DNA of 64,000 nucleotides, taken from assembly GCF_037392515.1 (NCBI RefSeq), contig NC_090288.1:54855673-54919672 (forward strand), written 5' to 3'. Position 1 is the first letter of the stretch. Each line of letters opens with the position of its first letter. Shown here piece after piece: positions 22,006-33,897 of the stretch. Made by a program: the position numbers and the translations under genes. The notes under the pieces were generated by a model. It was not told the DNA's origin. It saw only the letters and a program-made list of their open reading frames with translations, and did no database searches. The stretch comes from Haliotis asinina. Lineage: Eukaryota > Mollusca > Gastropoda > Lepetellida > Haliotidae.

Positions 22006-22181
22006 CAATCACTCAGTTACACCTCAGTGGTGGCCGAGAAGTGGAGAAAGTGCTGGGTGGAACGTACCACCTCACCTTATATGGTGACTTCTCGGTCAAC
22101 GGATCAGAAAATATGACCAGCATAAATACATTGAACGAGGCTCTCTCAAAGCAAAGATTCAGCATCTTTTACCGCGTTCCT
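22006..22181 (+). CDS. probable internal exon of an unidentified membrane or secreted protein
   Basis: It has a strong acceptor (TGTTTTATTGCAG) and a donor CCT/GTAAGC. With two leading bases in split-codon phase, the frame is open for 58 codons: ITQLHLSGGREVEKVLGG..., then GDFSVNGSENMTSINTLN and SKQRFSIFYRVP. The alternating polar and hydrophobic pattern and two N-glycosylation sites (NGS, NMT) suggest an extracellular beta-rich domain. The reading stops just after the donor, as expected for a real exon edge. It lies 0.66 kb before the putative last exon. I do not recognise the family. Confidence 0.48.
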
Positions 22182-22294
22182 GTAAGCTGACTGTTAAGGG
22201 TGAACTGACGTCCGAAAGAAAGTATACACCTGGATTTGGCAAATGGAAAATGTAAGCGTAAATAACAATCGCCGAAAGACTGCAAACTTTGGGA

Positions 22295-22535
22295 CTCGTG
22301 AAGATTTGGGGTAGAATAGATCTTTAGCAACCCATGCTTGCCACGTAAGGAATGACAAGATCGGGTGGTCAGGCTCACTGACTTGGTTGGCACATGTCAT
22401 CGGTTCCTAATTGCGCAGATCGATTTTCATGCTGTTGATCACTGGATTGTCTGGTCCAGACTCGATTGTTTACAGACCGCTGCCATATGACTGGAATATT
22501 GCTGAGTGCGGCGTAAAACCAAACTCACTCACTGC
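22295..22535 (+). mobile_element. SINE B copy, nearly full length
   Basis: It runs from CGTGAAGATTTGGGGTAGAA to GCGGCGTAAAACCAAACTC. It is flanked by ACTGCAAACTTTG-like (22278-22290) and ACTGCAGTCTTTG (22537-22549), a plausible diverged target duplication. Confidence 0.85.
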
Positions 22536-22555
22536 AGTCTTTGAGTTCAGGGTTC

Positions 22556-22656
22556 CGATCCGCAAAGCGTTCGTAGCCCTACATAAGTAAGCATATGATA
22601 ATTACAGAGATACGACAGGTCGTATCGATACGAACGCTTCGGATCAAGACCCAGAC
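22556..22656. repeat. hairpin-forming repeat
   Basis: GATCCGCAAAGCGTTCGTA and TACGAACGCTTCGGATC pair as inverted arms around an inner ACGACAGGTCGT palindrome. A related phrase (ACGACCTGTCGTA) appears near 19452. Probably a small MITE. Confidence 0.45.
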
Positions 22657-22717
22657 GAAACAGAAGAAAGCATGTGATACCCGTATGAGATGCAGAACCT
22701 GCATAAAACTGCATAAA

Positions 22718-22756
22718 TTTTTTTTATTATTTTATTTTATTTTATTTTATTTTATG
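22718..22756 (+). repeat. (TTTTA)n microsatellite
   Basis: TTTTA/TTTTAT units after a T run. Confidence 0.9.
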
Positions 22757-22844
22757 GTAGTATTTGTCTTGTGAAGGATTTGCTGCACGACTGGAAAAGC
22801 CTGGAGATCTGTTTGTTCTGAAGGGCGTTTTTACTCTTCTTTAG

Positions 22845-22975
22845 AACTGATGCTGAACGGGGTCCAACTGCTCGCTTTTGGTCTGGTACTCGCCTTAAGC
22901 TGTGCTGTGATTTATAAAGACAGAGCCAAGTTTATGTGTAACTCTGTTTGGTCGTTTACAACGGAGTACCTTTAA
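22845..22975 (+). CDS. probable last exon: transmembrane segment and short tail
   Basis: After the pyrimidine-rich acceptor TTACTCTTCTTTAG the frame reads LMLNGVQLLAFGLVLALSCA and VIYKDRAKFMCNSVWSFTT, then EYL and TAA (22973-22975). That is one hydrophobic span of about 18 residues followed by a basic, roughly 20-residue tail, as in a type I membrane protein. An AATAAA lies 109 bp after the stop. The exon needs a preceding phase-1 donor, while the exon at 22006-22181 ends in phase 0, so at least one exon is missing from this model. A second frame just upstream (22776-22843, GFAARLEKPGDLFVLKG...) is also coding-like; a frameshift or pseudogene is possible. Confidence 0.45.
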
Positions 22976-23083
22976 CTGGCACTACGAACGTTTGGCGATG
23001 GGGACCCTGGCCAGATATTTCCATCAGTGATCTGAGTCATCACCTGTGTCTACTTGCACTTAGTAAGATACTCGTGTCCTGAA

Positions 23084-23089
23084 AATAAA
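23084..23089 (+). terminator. polyadenylation signal AATAAA of the 22-kb gene candidate
   Basis: A canonical hexamer 109 bp after the TAA of the candidate last exon. Confidence 0.45.
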
Positions 23090-23540
23090 ACTAAATGACT
23101 TCCATGACTACCGGTGATGGTGTGTGAAATACATAAAACCTGATATTTGTAATCTATCTGTGTGGACAAGTCATTGCCCTCAGAGCACATGCGCTAAACG
23201 TATTTTATGTCTTCGTTCTTATATACAACTGCAGTACTGTCTGCCTATTAGACATTCCCAAGTTTAACCACACGCAGTTTAATTCTAATTGGATATATAA
23301 ATATGGTGCTGATTGTACATACACTTTAGACTTTTGAATGTATATAAAGACTCTCAAAGCTCAATAACGTGCATTTGTAATGAAAACCATGCATCTTCGT
23401 CGGCCAAGAGCATTAAGCAAAACACTCCAGTCAACAACAACCCGGATGTTGCCCTTCCTAGCTCGTGTTCGTTCCTAGGCGACGTCACATCACGCCGCCA
23501 ACTCACGTCGTGTTCTGTATCTTGAGCCCAGTATTTCCAG

Positions 23541-23656
23541 ACTTGGCAGTCAAGGGTGGCTTCAAGGCTTCTGCTGACACTGGTAGTGGAAACAAAGTCT
23601 CAGCTTTTGGTCAGAAAACACCTCACGTCATTTTGACCAGCGAAATCAAACTTCGG
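23541..23656 (+). CDS. weak exon candidate
   Basis: It follows the acceptor-like CCCAGTATTTCCAG and reads LAVKGGFKASADTGSGNKVS and AFGQKTPHVILTSEIKLR before a possible donor CGG/GTGTGT. No family match and no partner exon. Confidence 0.18.
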
Positions 23657-23724
23657 GTGTGTTCACGTGGCATTGTTAGCTTGGCCCCGCAATGCACTTG
23701 TGGAATGTTTCGATTCACGTGATT

Positions 23725-24980
23725 AAATTAGAGACGATTAATATCAAAATCTGTAACCAAATCCTACTATATTTACACACTGAAATGATATGGAGTTTGA
23801 TTTTCAAAAACCATTAGCACAAAATTCGTAGCATTAATACTGAGGTTTTATGTGTGACGTACGGCATTTCCTAAATATATGATAGCGTTTAGGCAGCGAA
23901 ACAGCCAATCAGTTAGTTCTGCTCGGGGAGTTTCTGCTTAAGGACCTCGTTTCTAATAATAAGATATACATCTAGCAGCTTGAGAAAAGTAATCAAGTTT
24001 CATCTGTCCCCATGTGCAGAATGACCATAAACAGTATTGGTTAGTAACCCGTCAGCGCGTTCCGTCTGGCGAAAGGCGATACAACTGTGCAAGTTTAATA
24101 AAAATATTTATGTATTTCGCTTTAAATGTAGGTAGATTCATTAAGGTTTACGTCTTGATTAACAAATATATAACGTAAATTGTATCTCCACTGAGCCACC
24201 ACTGGTCACTATTGGCGATTGTATTGGACATAACGTCTGTTAAATAAAGAAAACAGGGCAAACTATAGAAAAAGACTTGCGAATCTTTAAGGACACGACG
24301 TGTTCACAATAACAAGGTGGCCACAGTGTCATCAACACCGTCCGGTCACGTGACCCGATGACGACTGTTCATCTTCCACGGCAATCAGCCACGCAGAGCC
24401 CGAAGGCATTTTTTATTATGGCCATTTTGATATTAGAAGGGTAAATGACGGACGTTGTGCATGACCATCTCCATGGGAACGTGACCTGACAACAATATTC
24501 ACACATTCGTCGTCCCTTAAAATCCTACATTTTAGGAATGCCATTATAGTTCACTCCCATATTCTTTAATTATTCCAAACTGTAACACGACAAATAGTAT
24601 GACAAACATCCTACCCTAATATAAACACCGGCTATATATACCACGAAAGTATAGCAAACACCTTATACAGTAAATACTTTAAGAATAGGCAAATGTATAT
24701 GAATACTCAAGGATACAATCGGGGAACACAGGAAAGTACGTGTGTTCTTTTATTCATTGTCATAATGTAACCGACAGTGCAATACATACCTTGTAAAGAA
24801 GCCGGGAGAAGAGTGAAGGAACACTTATACTTTCATGCGTTCCTTTATTTGTTTCCACGAGTATATGTCCTATTCTGCTATAACTATTTTCCGAGAGGAT
24901 GGGCGTTTGGCAGCACTCATCAACTGTGTTGTGCAAGTGTGTGAGTGAGAGTAGTATTACGTAACTTTGTTTTTCAGCAA
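23725..24980. other. no gene or known repeat recognised
   Basis: AT-rich, with only short open frames. Confidence 0.4.
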
Positions 24981-24986
24981 ATCTAC

Positions 24987-25325
24987 CCGTGAAGATTCGG
25001 CTTCGAATTTTTCTTCAACTGCATGTATATGTTTTTCAACGGTGCGACTAACGAGATCCAGTGGTCAGAGTCGCTGACTTGCAGACACACGTCATTGTAT
25101 CCAAGTTGCGTAGGTCGATGCTCACGACGTTGAGGTCTGTTTTGTCTGTTCCATATATACGTAAAAAATGATACTTTTCAGGCGCAAAAAAGTCTGTATT
25201 GGATTTCAATACCTACTCACGGGTATACGTACTAATCATGATTAGTATTTGAACTTGCGTATTACTTGGATTGCGTATATCGATGCTCATGATGTTCATC
25301 ACTGTACAATTTGCAGACCGTCGCA
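24987..25325 (+). mobile_element. two worn SINE B fragments
   Basis: 24987-25145 keeps CCCGTGAAGATTCGGCTTCG, GTCGCTGACTTGCAGACAC and GTCGATGCTCACGACGTT. 25262-25325 keeps ATCGATGCTCATGATGTTC and TTTGCAGACCGTCGC. Confidence 0.5.
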
Positions 25326-25329
25326 AAAA

Positions 25330-28300
25330 TCGTATCCTCCCATTTGTCAGGCGTCCCAATAGTCAGACAGGTTAAAACAACAACGTATCTGGTTGAGTGC
25401 ACAACTGTATCAGCTGTTACCACTTGATGAAATAAATAAGACCCATAAAACAGAATAAATAAATAACAGAAATCGGAAATATAAGAGATCAGGGAAGACT
25501 TTTTAATAATGATGAAAATGTCGAATGTGGCGTCATGTCTTGTATTGCATAACTATGTGCGTGGAATAAATCCGCATGAGCGCATCATGGAGCAGTATTA
25601 TCGCCATACGTCTGTCAACGTCTATATTCTTTCGTGTGTGTGAGAGAGAAACTTTCGTTCAACGAGGTGACCTTTTCTTTCATAGGCTTTCTGTTCTCGT
25701 AAGACATTGAAGAAATTTGATTTGTCAGGCTCTTTCCACTTTTGTTTCACAATTTCACCTCTGCGAAAATGTCACTGTATACATGGAAACTCACATAGAC
25801 CTTGCACCGAGCAGCCAGACGCCTAACAGTAAACAGCTACACAGCGGTTTGTTTTCAATGCGCTTATGTAATCCGAAACAGTCTAAAGAGTACACAATTG
25901 CTTTTTAACAGTTTCTTTATTTATTTACATTTCTTGGTTGTAAGAAGGTGAAGTACGATGAAGCATGCGAAATACAAGGTCTGACATGTTACTGATTTTA
26001 GATTAAGAAATAGACAAATTTGAGGCATTTGTGGACCTTAAGTGCCATTGTATATACAATATGTGCAAACAGGGTCACGATCGCTTATCCAGGCCTACAC
26101 TGTCAGGAAACGGTTCAGATATCAAAAGGTGCATTGGAATCAGGTAAGTTACTCCAGCAGGAATCGCGGAATACGCAGTGCAAATCGTGAACCTATTATG
26201 GAAATTGTATGTAAGCCGGAGGAAAACTCTGTCCAAGGGCCGGAAGACGATAGCGGGTATTGCAACGGTAGGGAGGTAGTGACATGCGCTGTCACCACTG
26301 TGATATGTCGTGCCTTGCGCCACTTCCGGCATTTCACACCTGTTCTCACACCTCACACAGCATTCGTCCAACGTCTGATCGACTAATGTATTCTGTATAT
26401 CTATACATCATTCGCGCATGCGTCAATGCTCACGTTGCAGGTGATAGCGTTTTTGCCTCTTTTTCAATAAATGACACTGAGTGGACTATTTGCATAGGGT
26501 GACATATGTATCATTATATATATATATATTCGTTCACACGATACTTAAGTTAGTCAGATGTCTCTTCTTTTGGGTGGTCTATCCCTTAACAATGCATCGT
26601 TCAAGATACATATATAACTCGCTGAGATCACCATCTCAGCTTTGTATGCCCTGCAGGAAATCCAATGCTTTCACCACTCCACGGAATATACGCCTCGATT
26701 GTAAGTTATCTATTTACCCTCAAGTTCTTTTTTTAGAATTTAGCAACAAATCTTTTAATTTATATTGCTCTGTAAACCATCCCTTCCTAGTACATTCGGA
26801 AATATTCATGTTTTCTTAAAGTACTAACACTAACATTAAAGTTAACTACGGCCGGAATCATGCTTCTATCTGTCTAATACAAGGATACTAAGATATTAGC
26901 AAATTTTTACATTTGAAATGGACACGAATTTATTTTGAATTTTTCAACAGGCATATGCAGTATATATGCTGACATCCGCAATTCATTTAATTATCCTAGC
27001 TTCAAACGAAAGTGCTTCCACTTTTAGCAGTTTCAGTTCATGTTTACCTGTCTGTTAATGTCTTCAACAAGAATTTAAAATAGGATAAAGAAAACAAGCT
27101 TTGATAGTTTGGGCATGAAGCCAAAATTTTGATTGAATTGATATTAAGAAAAATGAAATTAGACTTCAAGAAGATTGGCGTGTTCTGCGTCAAGACGAGT
27201 CTAACAACCACAAGAGACAAATGATAGCTTTGATCACAGAGTTATTGGAACATGGAAATATTCTTTCATCTGAACAAATAGTGGTTATGAATAAGACAAT
27301 GATGTGTGGATGGTAAATGTATTACTTCATATGAAATAGCCAGGACTGAAACATATCATTTTAATTAAATGACAAATATCAGCGCATTCCTCTCGTTGTT
27401 GCAGTACACAAACAGATTTGCTGTGTCGCCATTGTGAAATGGGTCTGTACACGTAGAAAAATAACAAGTCCTTCTTTGTGGAAACTTAAAGTAACACTAG
27501 ACTTGCTCCAAGGTTGTATTGAGGACTTAACCAATGCATCTATGGTATACTTTAAAGAGGAAAGACCCACCGTCTAATAGCCCAGTCTGTTATTTATATT
27601 TGTTTAGAAAATACCATTTAAATTATTAATCATTACCTTAGAGACTTGTGCAAATCTAAGGTAACTGATGCATACTCGTTAGAATGTCACACTTACTGTT
27701 GACATCAATTCTGTCTTCGAATAAATATGTAATGTAAATAATTCTATGATTTCGTTGCATTGTATTGTGGCAGCAATCGCTGTCAGATCCATGTAGCATT
27801 TGCTCAAACATTAATGATACAAAATTTGTGACTTTCTCACTTTAACTGTCCTTCTCTATAATAAGTCTTTGACGATATATTTCTTTCTGATGAACACTTG
27901 GCATGAAAGACGGCATGTTCCCATTTCGTTATGCCAACTGCTTAGCTAAACACTGATAATAAGCTGACCCTTTAAGGACAATGGTATACTTTCCTTTCAC
28001 TCATACATTGTGAAACTTACCTTCCCTAAGTCCACAAAGTCAAGTCCATTCTCTGAATAGGGATGCAGTTTCTATTTCCTATTCGCCAACATGTTTTCTG
28101 TAGTCAAAATAGATTGAAGGCGAAATGTGATTTAGACGAAATGGAACTCAACCAACCATAACCGAGAAGAAACAAACGTGTGTTCGTGTGAGAAGGAATG
28201 CTACGTACATTGTAATGTATCTACTTCAACATATCGAACACACTAGATGTGACAATGATTACATTACTATTCATATGTTTGGTTTATTTTGTCCTGGAAT

Positions 28301-28395
28301 TCATTTCTATCATAGAAGGAATATCCCTGTAACAAGCCACCAATCAAGTAACAATATGCCTTCAGAATAGGGCTGAACGAGTGCCTGTCGGATTA
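25330..28395. other. long stretch without a firm gene
   Basis: I see only weak coding signals. 26042-26144 ends at a perfect donor-like CAG/GTAAGT. The 26042-26386 region is open on both strands. 27133-27317 is a 60-codon frame without a clean start or acceptor (KNEIRLQEDWRVLRQDES... MIALITELLEHGNILSSEQ), possibly a transposon or exon remnant. Confidence 0.35.
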
Positions 28396-28410
28396 ACATC
28401 ATGCAGATTA

Positions 28411-28657
28411 GTGAGTGAGTGAGTTTAGTTTTACGCCTCACTCAGCAATATTCCAGCTATATGGTAGCGGTCTGGAAATAATCGAGTCTGGACCAGACTA
28501 TCCAGTGATCAACAACATGAGCATCTATCTGCTCAATTGGGAACCGATGACATGTGTCAACCACGTCAGCAAGCCTGACCACCCGGTCCCGTTAGTTGCC
28601 TTTTATGGCAAGCATGGGTTGCTGAAGGCCCATTCTACCCCGGGACCTTCATGGGTC
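28411..28657 (-). mobile_element. SINE B copy, nearly full length, with target duplication
   Basis: Reverse orientation, from GTGAGTGAGTGAGTTTAG through GTCTGGACCAGACTATCCAG to the head. It is flanked by CATGCAGATTA (28400-28410) and CATGCGGATTA (28658-28668), an 11-nt duplication with one mismatch. Confidence 0.88.
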
Positions 28658-28669
28658 CATGCGGATTAA

Positions 28670-29394
28670 TGCAAATACCTTGATGTAAAGTCTATTTATG
28701 AAACACACGGAAACTTTATAAATCTAGATCAACGAAACAATAAAAAGAATGACATTAGACATTATGTCCGCATTAGTGACAAGAAACTCATGTTCCATGA
28801 AATACCCAATTTTGGCAAGTAATATGTCCAGTATGTTGTCAGCGACCGTAGTTTGAAATGATTAATGTCTGGATACCCTGTGTCGACATGCATATGTGAT
28901 ACAGGAGTCAAAAGACTGAAACCAACTGTGAATCTTTCCAACTGTGACAGAGATCAAAATCAGCTGGTGGATAAGAGCAGAATACATGTGTATCGCGTAT
29001 AGGTCGGATATGGAACGGAAATTCACATTTAAACATATTTTGTTCCTTGTACCCAGGGGAACTGTTTCAAAATGCCATAATTCTGAAAAAAGCAAGCCTT
29101 TCAACGACCTGACAAATCATGAAACAAATACGTCACAACTATAATGTACTTGGATGTTTTGGTGGTGATCCTTGACAGTATCTGACGTGCTGGAAGCACT
29201 GTGTGATGTGGTGATCATTTGTTGGATGTACGCTCCGACAGGCTGCTTAATGTCATGGCATTTCGTAACGCCTAGAAGCATCAACAGCTATGTACCCGAA
29301 AAGTACGAAGAATACACGAATAAAAACAAATACCGCACCGTCACCTACACTAACACTTATCCTCTGGATGTGTTTATTGGTAACATTAGTAAAT
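28670..29394. other. no gene recognised
   Basis: Short open frames on both strands without family resemblance. Confidence 0.35.
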
Positions 29395-29525
29395 GAATTC
29401 ATTTAGATTGAAAAGGAGACCTTGTCAGTTGTGAAATTCGGAACCTGGCGGAATCTAGACTTGCTCCAGCTCCATTGCAAAGGGGTAGTTAGGGTGTAGT
29501 CAGGAACTGTGAGGCAGACTACCTT
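29395..29525 (+). repeat. dispersed repeat C, copy 1
   Basis: GAAAAGGAGACC, AATCTAGACTTGCT and CTGTGAGGCAGACTACC recur at 54270-54480, 54640-54845 and, reversed, 61630-61795. Confidence 0.55.
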
Positions 29526-29678
29526 CTCTACATACATACATTTCTGTAGAAACAATACATACTTTTTAATACATCCCTATTCATACAGTATCATGTCTAG
29601 TTTTGGGTAACGGCATATTCTTCTAGAGATAGAAATACATTATACGTTGTTCACTGCATGGTCAGGAAGGTAACATCG

Positions 29679-29760
29679 GTTGATGTACCCTGGACGTTTG
29701 TTTATATTCACTGACCTCGAAGGGCGGGGGAACATAAACAAACATCGAGGGTACATCAAC
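29679..29760. repeat. short foldback element
   Basis: GTTGATGTACCCTGGACG...TTTGTTTAT and ATAAACAAACATCGAGGG...TACATCAAC form 27-bp inverted arms (about three mismatches) around a roughly 28-bp centre. MITE-like. Confidence 0.6.
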
Positions 29761-30296
29761 TCTGGACCCCATGGGACTAGTAAACAACCTATCTTACCGA
29801 ACACCTCAATGTTAATTATGAATTGTTTGAAGCATGGGTATAACTCTTTTTGTTGCCATCGCTAGATTTTGCAGACAAGAAAACAGATTTAGAGTTATCT
29901 CCCTTCCATCAATTTGTGTTCGCAAAACATCGGATATTTTCATACATCATACATGATTCAATGCTATTTGAGATAGGAACCACGAAGTACCAAATGAATT
30001 CGACATTCCAAGCGGGGTACATAGAAATCTTACTTGCTTGTAACCGGGGTACATTGAAAATAATAGAAGAGCAATCAGCCAATCGGACAACGACATTTAC
30101 GTGTGATGTAAGGATAAATTTTTATGCCCGATGTACACGCTGTCGCTTTCTAATTCGTCTATAGATAGGATCATACTGGTGTGAAATAGGTTTCTATTTT
30201 TCATATCTGATATTATATCCTGTAGATACCACTGTATTATCGCGGAATAGATATGTTCGTTCACAGGTAGCATATCATCAGCTTACAGGATTATAA

Positions 30297-31000
30297 CATT
30301 AACTTATAGGTAGTATCACATTTATCTTTAGCTAGCATCACATCGATTTATTGCTTGTATCACGTAAATCTATAGCTCGTATCATCTGAAGGTAGTATCA
30401 CGCTATAGGTAGGATCACATTGATCTGTAGCCAGTATCGTATTGATTTATAGCTAGGATTACATTGGTCTATAGCCACTATCGCATTGATCTATACCTAG
30501 GATCACATTGATCTATAGCTAGGATCACATTGATCTATACCTAGGATCACATTGATCTATAGCTAGGATCATATTGATCTATAGCTAGGATCACATTGAT
30601 CTATAGCAATAGTAGTATCGCATTGATCTAAAGGTTGTATCACATTAACCTAAAACTTGTATCACATTAACCCGTATCTTATATGATATGAACATATATC
30701 ATGACGCAAACATTTAGTGATTTACAGTAGCTTATATCACATATAACCTATTGCTTGTACCACATTAACCTACAGCTTGTATCACATTAACCCAAAGCTG
30801 GATTCACATTAATCTATAACTTGTGTTACATTAACCTAAAGCTTGCATTTGATGAGCTAAAGCGTGTATCACATTAACCCATTGCTTCTATCACATTAAC
30901 CTATAGCCTGTACCACGTTATTCTATAGCTTGTATCACATTAACATAAAGCTTGCATTACATTAACCTTCAGTTTGTATCACATTAACCCAAAGGTAAAA
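30297..31000 (+). repeat. diverged 24-26 bp tandem array
   Basis: Units of the type CTATAGCTAGGATCACATTGAT (first half) and CCTATAGCTTGTATCACATTA (second half) repeat with drift. The cores CACATTGATCTATAG and CACATTAACC mark two subfamilies. Confidence 0.85.
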
Positions 31001-31225
31001 ATGAGTTAATCTTTAGGATTCATAGTATTAAACTATATCTTTTTGTGGATATTGTGATATTCATTGATATGGTGACCAAACCAGAAAGGTGCTCAGCACA
31101 CAAAGTATGCAACCCAGTGGCTTGGGCACTGTTTTTTCCATGTGCAGCGCCTGTTTGTTTTTTAACAAGACAGTCAGCTGTATTTAAGCAAGGGTTGCGG
31201 TCTGTGTTTATAAGTATAACTGACG

Positions 31226-31332
31226 TCATAGGTATCGATATCAGATTACCATGACATGCATCAACGAAGTCAAAAGACCAAACCACCCCATCCCATTATT
31301 CGCCTCTTAAGACAGGCATAGTCTCCCCTACG
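31226..31332 (-). mobile_element. SINE B fragment
   Basis: Reverse orientation. CCATGACATGCATCAACGAA, CCCATCCCATTATTCGCC and ACAGGCATAG remain. Confidence 0.5.
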
Positions 31333-31339
31333 ACATTCC

Positions 31340-32480
31340 TGAAGCGGTATTGTAATATTTTATACGCATATGTGTATACCTCTTTAGATATACAGTAACA
31401 GATCCATCCCTGTGGCATCCAATCACTAATCACGGGTAGTTTAGGGGTCTAAGCATGACAACTATTACCAAGAGTTAATACATGACTTTCATCTCATGTA
31501 ACAAACAATACATACCTGTGTTTGGTTTGACGTAAAGACTATGAAACAACCATATAATCTTATTTAGATGGCACCTTAATGATATGTGTAACGTAATACA
31601 TAGATCTTATGTCTTAAGACTTATGGAGCTAAAATGAATATTAAACAATCCAGAACAAACCTGACCTTTGCAATATTGATTCACCCCATTTCTAGCAATG
31701 CCACTTGCCATCAAATATTTCGTTGTCGAAAGGTAGTTAGACTGGGTCCAGTTTATTTCTAATATGAAATGGACATTCTGTATCTTGTGGTTTTTTGGGG
31801 GTTTTTTCGAAACCCAGATAAACACTTAATTCAAATGCGTGGCCCAAAGTTTAATAATCATGAATACAAACATTCCGCTGCATGGACAATGCATACACAG
31901 CAAATGAATTCAAATGATGTAAAGCACTTCACATGCATACCCCCTACGCCGATGGCATCACAGGTGGACATTATCTGAATTCTCCAAAAAAAAATATGCA
32001 AAACATCCATAAAATTCTTTACTGTTCCTGTGCAAAATACAACAGCACAAAAACCCTGCCGACGCTTCAAACCTCCCCGGTATTGCTACCTATCCACTGT
32101 CAACCGAGCTTGTTGACCCGAGTTGTTCCGATGCTCACTCAGGCGTGGCACAACGAGGTGACTATTATCTACCAACAATAACTCGGTTGTGCCTCGCAAC
32201 TCGTTCCGGAAAGAGAATTTTGCAAGTCACTTTCTTCTCTCAAACCCGGGACAAATGTTCTGATTCTAAGGGCAAAGAATTTCCTTCTGAATAGGCGCTA
32301 TCTCTGTCATCTCTGTAGGGGATATCTATACCCACTAGCGGAAATAGTCTGACATAATAATATTCATAAATATCTCTTTACAAAATATGTTCTGGTGTTT
32401 ATTTCAAAACATTTTGCAAGTCACGTCAATATGACAGGTAATATACACTTAAATGATACATCACGTGTCAGGGTTGACAC
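31340..32480. other. no gene recognised
   Basis: AT-rich with short frames only. Confidence 0.35.
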
Positions 32481-32934
32481 ATGCGTACTTTAATTAGCTG
32501 CAGGCAACGATGTTCGCCTGAATCCAACAACCTTCGGATTTGTTCCCTCACCTGGTGGGCGAAAGTTGTTCCCCGTCTAGTGAGTGATTGGGAAAGGTTG
32601 TTTCTCCGTCCACTAAGTGATAGTGGGAAAGTTGTTTCCTCATCTAGTGATTGTGTTAATGTTGTTTCCCCATCTAGTGAAAGACTGTGTTAATGCTGCT
32701 TTTCTGTCTTGTGAAAGATTGTGTTAATGTTGTTTAACCATCTAGAGGAAGATTGTGTTAATGTTGTTTCCCCATCTTGTTAAAGGTTGTGTTAATGTTA
32801 TTTTACCATCTAGAGAAAGATTGTGTTAATGTTCTACCATCTAGAGGAAGATTGATTTCATGTTTTATTCCTATCCTGTGAGAGATTATGTTAATGCTGC
32901 TCCCCGTCTAGTGATTGTGTTAATGCCGTTTAAC

Positions 32935-33090
32935 CATCTTGACAGTAGTATTCTGTTCAAAGCATCCGCTCGTAACACCGAAGGCCCATGTCTGATTCCC
33001 TACGTGGGCACAATATGTACAGCTCAAAATGGTGTCCCCTGCTGGAATATTGCTAAAAGCGGCGTAAAATCATATCCATTTAGTGAGTGA
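32935..33090 (+). mobile_element. SINE A copy
   Basis: TCCGCTCGTAACACCGAAGG, a worn B box and CTGGAATATTGCTAAAAGCG followed by GCGTAAAATCATATCC. Confidence 0.7.
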
Positions 33091-33118
33091 TTGTGTTAAT
33101 GTTGTTTCCCTGTCTACA

Positions 33119-33245
33119 GGCAGGTAGCTTAGTGGTTAAAGTTTCCGCTAGTAACGCCGAAGGCCAATGTTCGATTCTCTACATAGGTACAGTGGGTGTA
33201 GCTCATCGCTGTTGTCGACTACTGGAACATCATATTCAAACTCCT
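33119..33245 (+). mobile_element. SINE A copy
   Basis: Intact A-box text (GGTAGCTTAGTGGTTAAAG) and GTAACGCCGAAGGCC; the 3' half is worn. Confidence 0.7.
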
Positions 33246-33664
33246 CTAGTGAGTAAATTGTGTTAATGTTGTTTATTCATGCAGTAAACAATTGTGTTAA
33301 TGCTGTTTCCTCAACTTGTGAATGAGTGGTTGAATGTTGATTCCCCATGTAGTGACTGAGTAGGTGTGTGTACCTTGCTTCCCAATCCCGTGCATGTTGT
33401 TTCCTCATCTAGTCATTGAAGTGTGCTGTTGTTTCCTCATCTAGTCATTGAAGTGTGCTGTTGTTTCCTCATCTAGTCATTGAAGTGTGCTGTTGTTTCC
33501 CTTTGTCGAATAATTAGATGAGTGTTTTTCCTATCCAGTTAGTAATGGTGTTAACGTTGTTTCTCCATCAGGTGAATGGATTGGTTTGTGCTCTAATTTA
33601 TCAGTATCACAGCCTCTGAGTCCATGCATGAGTCCACATCGGAGAGTTCAGTGTAGCGGTTATC

Positions 33665-33897
33665 CGTGAAGATCCGGGTTATAATTGATCTTCAGCAACC
33701 CATGCTTAATTGTCGTAAGAGGCGACGAACGGAAACGGGTAGTATGCCTAGCTGACTAGACATGTGGCATCGTACATAACTTACGTAGATCAACACTCAT
33801 GTTGTTGACCATATTGACCATCTGGACCAAACTAAACGTTCTACATATATAACTAAATTACTACTGAGTGAGGCGTAAAACTAAACTTACTCACTGT
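33665..33897 (+). mobile_element. SINE B copy
   Basis: It runs from GTGAAGATCCGGGTTATAAT to GAGGCGTAAAACTAAACTTA and abuts the satellite that follows. Confidence 0.8.

Larger units (their letters stand above)
32560..33570 (+). repeat. degenerate tandem array interrupted by two SINE A copies
   Basis: Repeats of about 30-40 bp share GTTGTTTCC, CATCTAGTGA and GATTGTGTTAATG. Three exact copies of a 37-bp version lie at about 33405-33495. SINE A copies at 32935-33090 and 33119-33245 sit inside the array. Confidence 0.75.

Noticed and set aside
22608..22680. Exon reading DTTGRIDTNASDQDPDETEE after an acceptor-like TAATTACAG
   Set aside because: It overlaps the arm of a hairpin repeat and its splice phases fit neither neighbouring candidate exon.
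30297..31000. CRISPR-like array
   Set aside because: Spacing is irregular, units drift continuously and there are no unique spacers; it is a eukaryotic tandem repeat.
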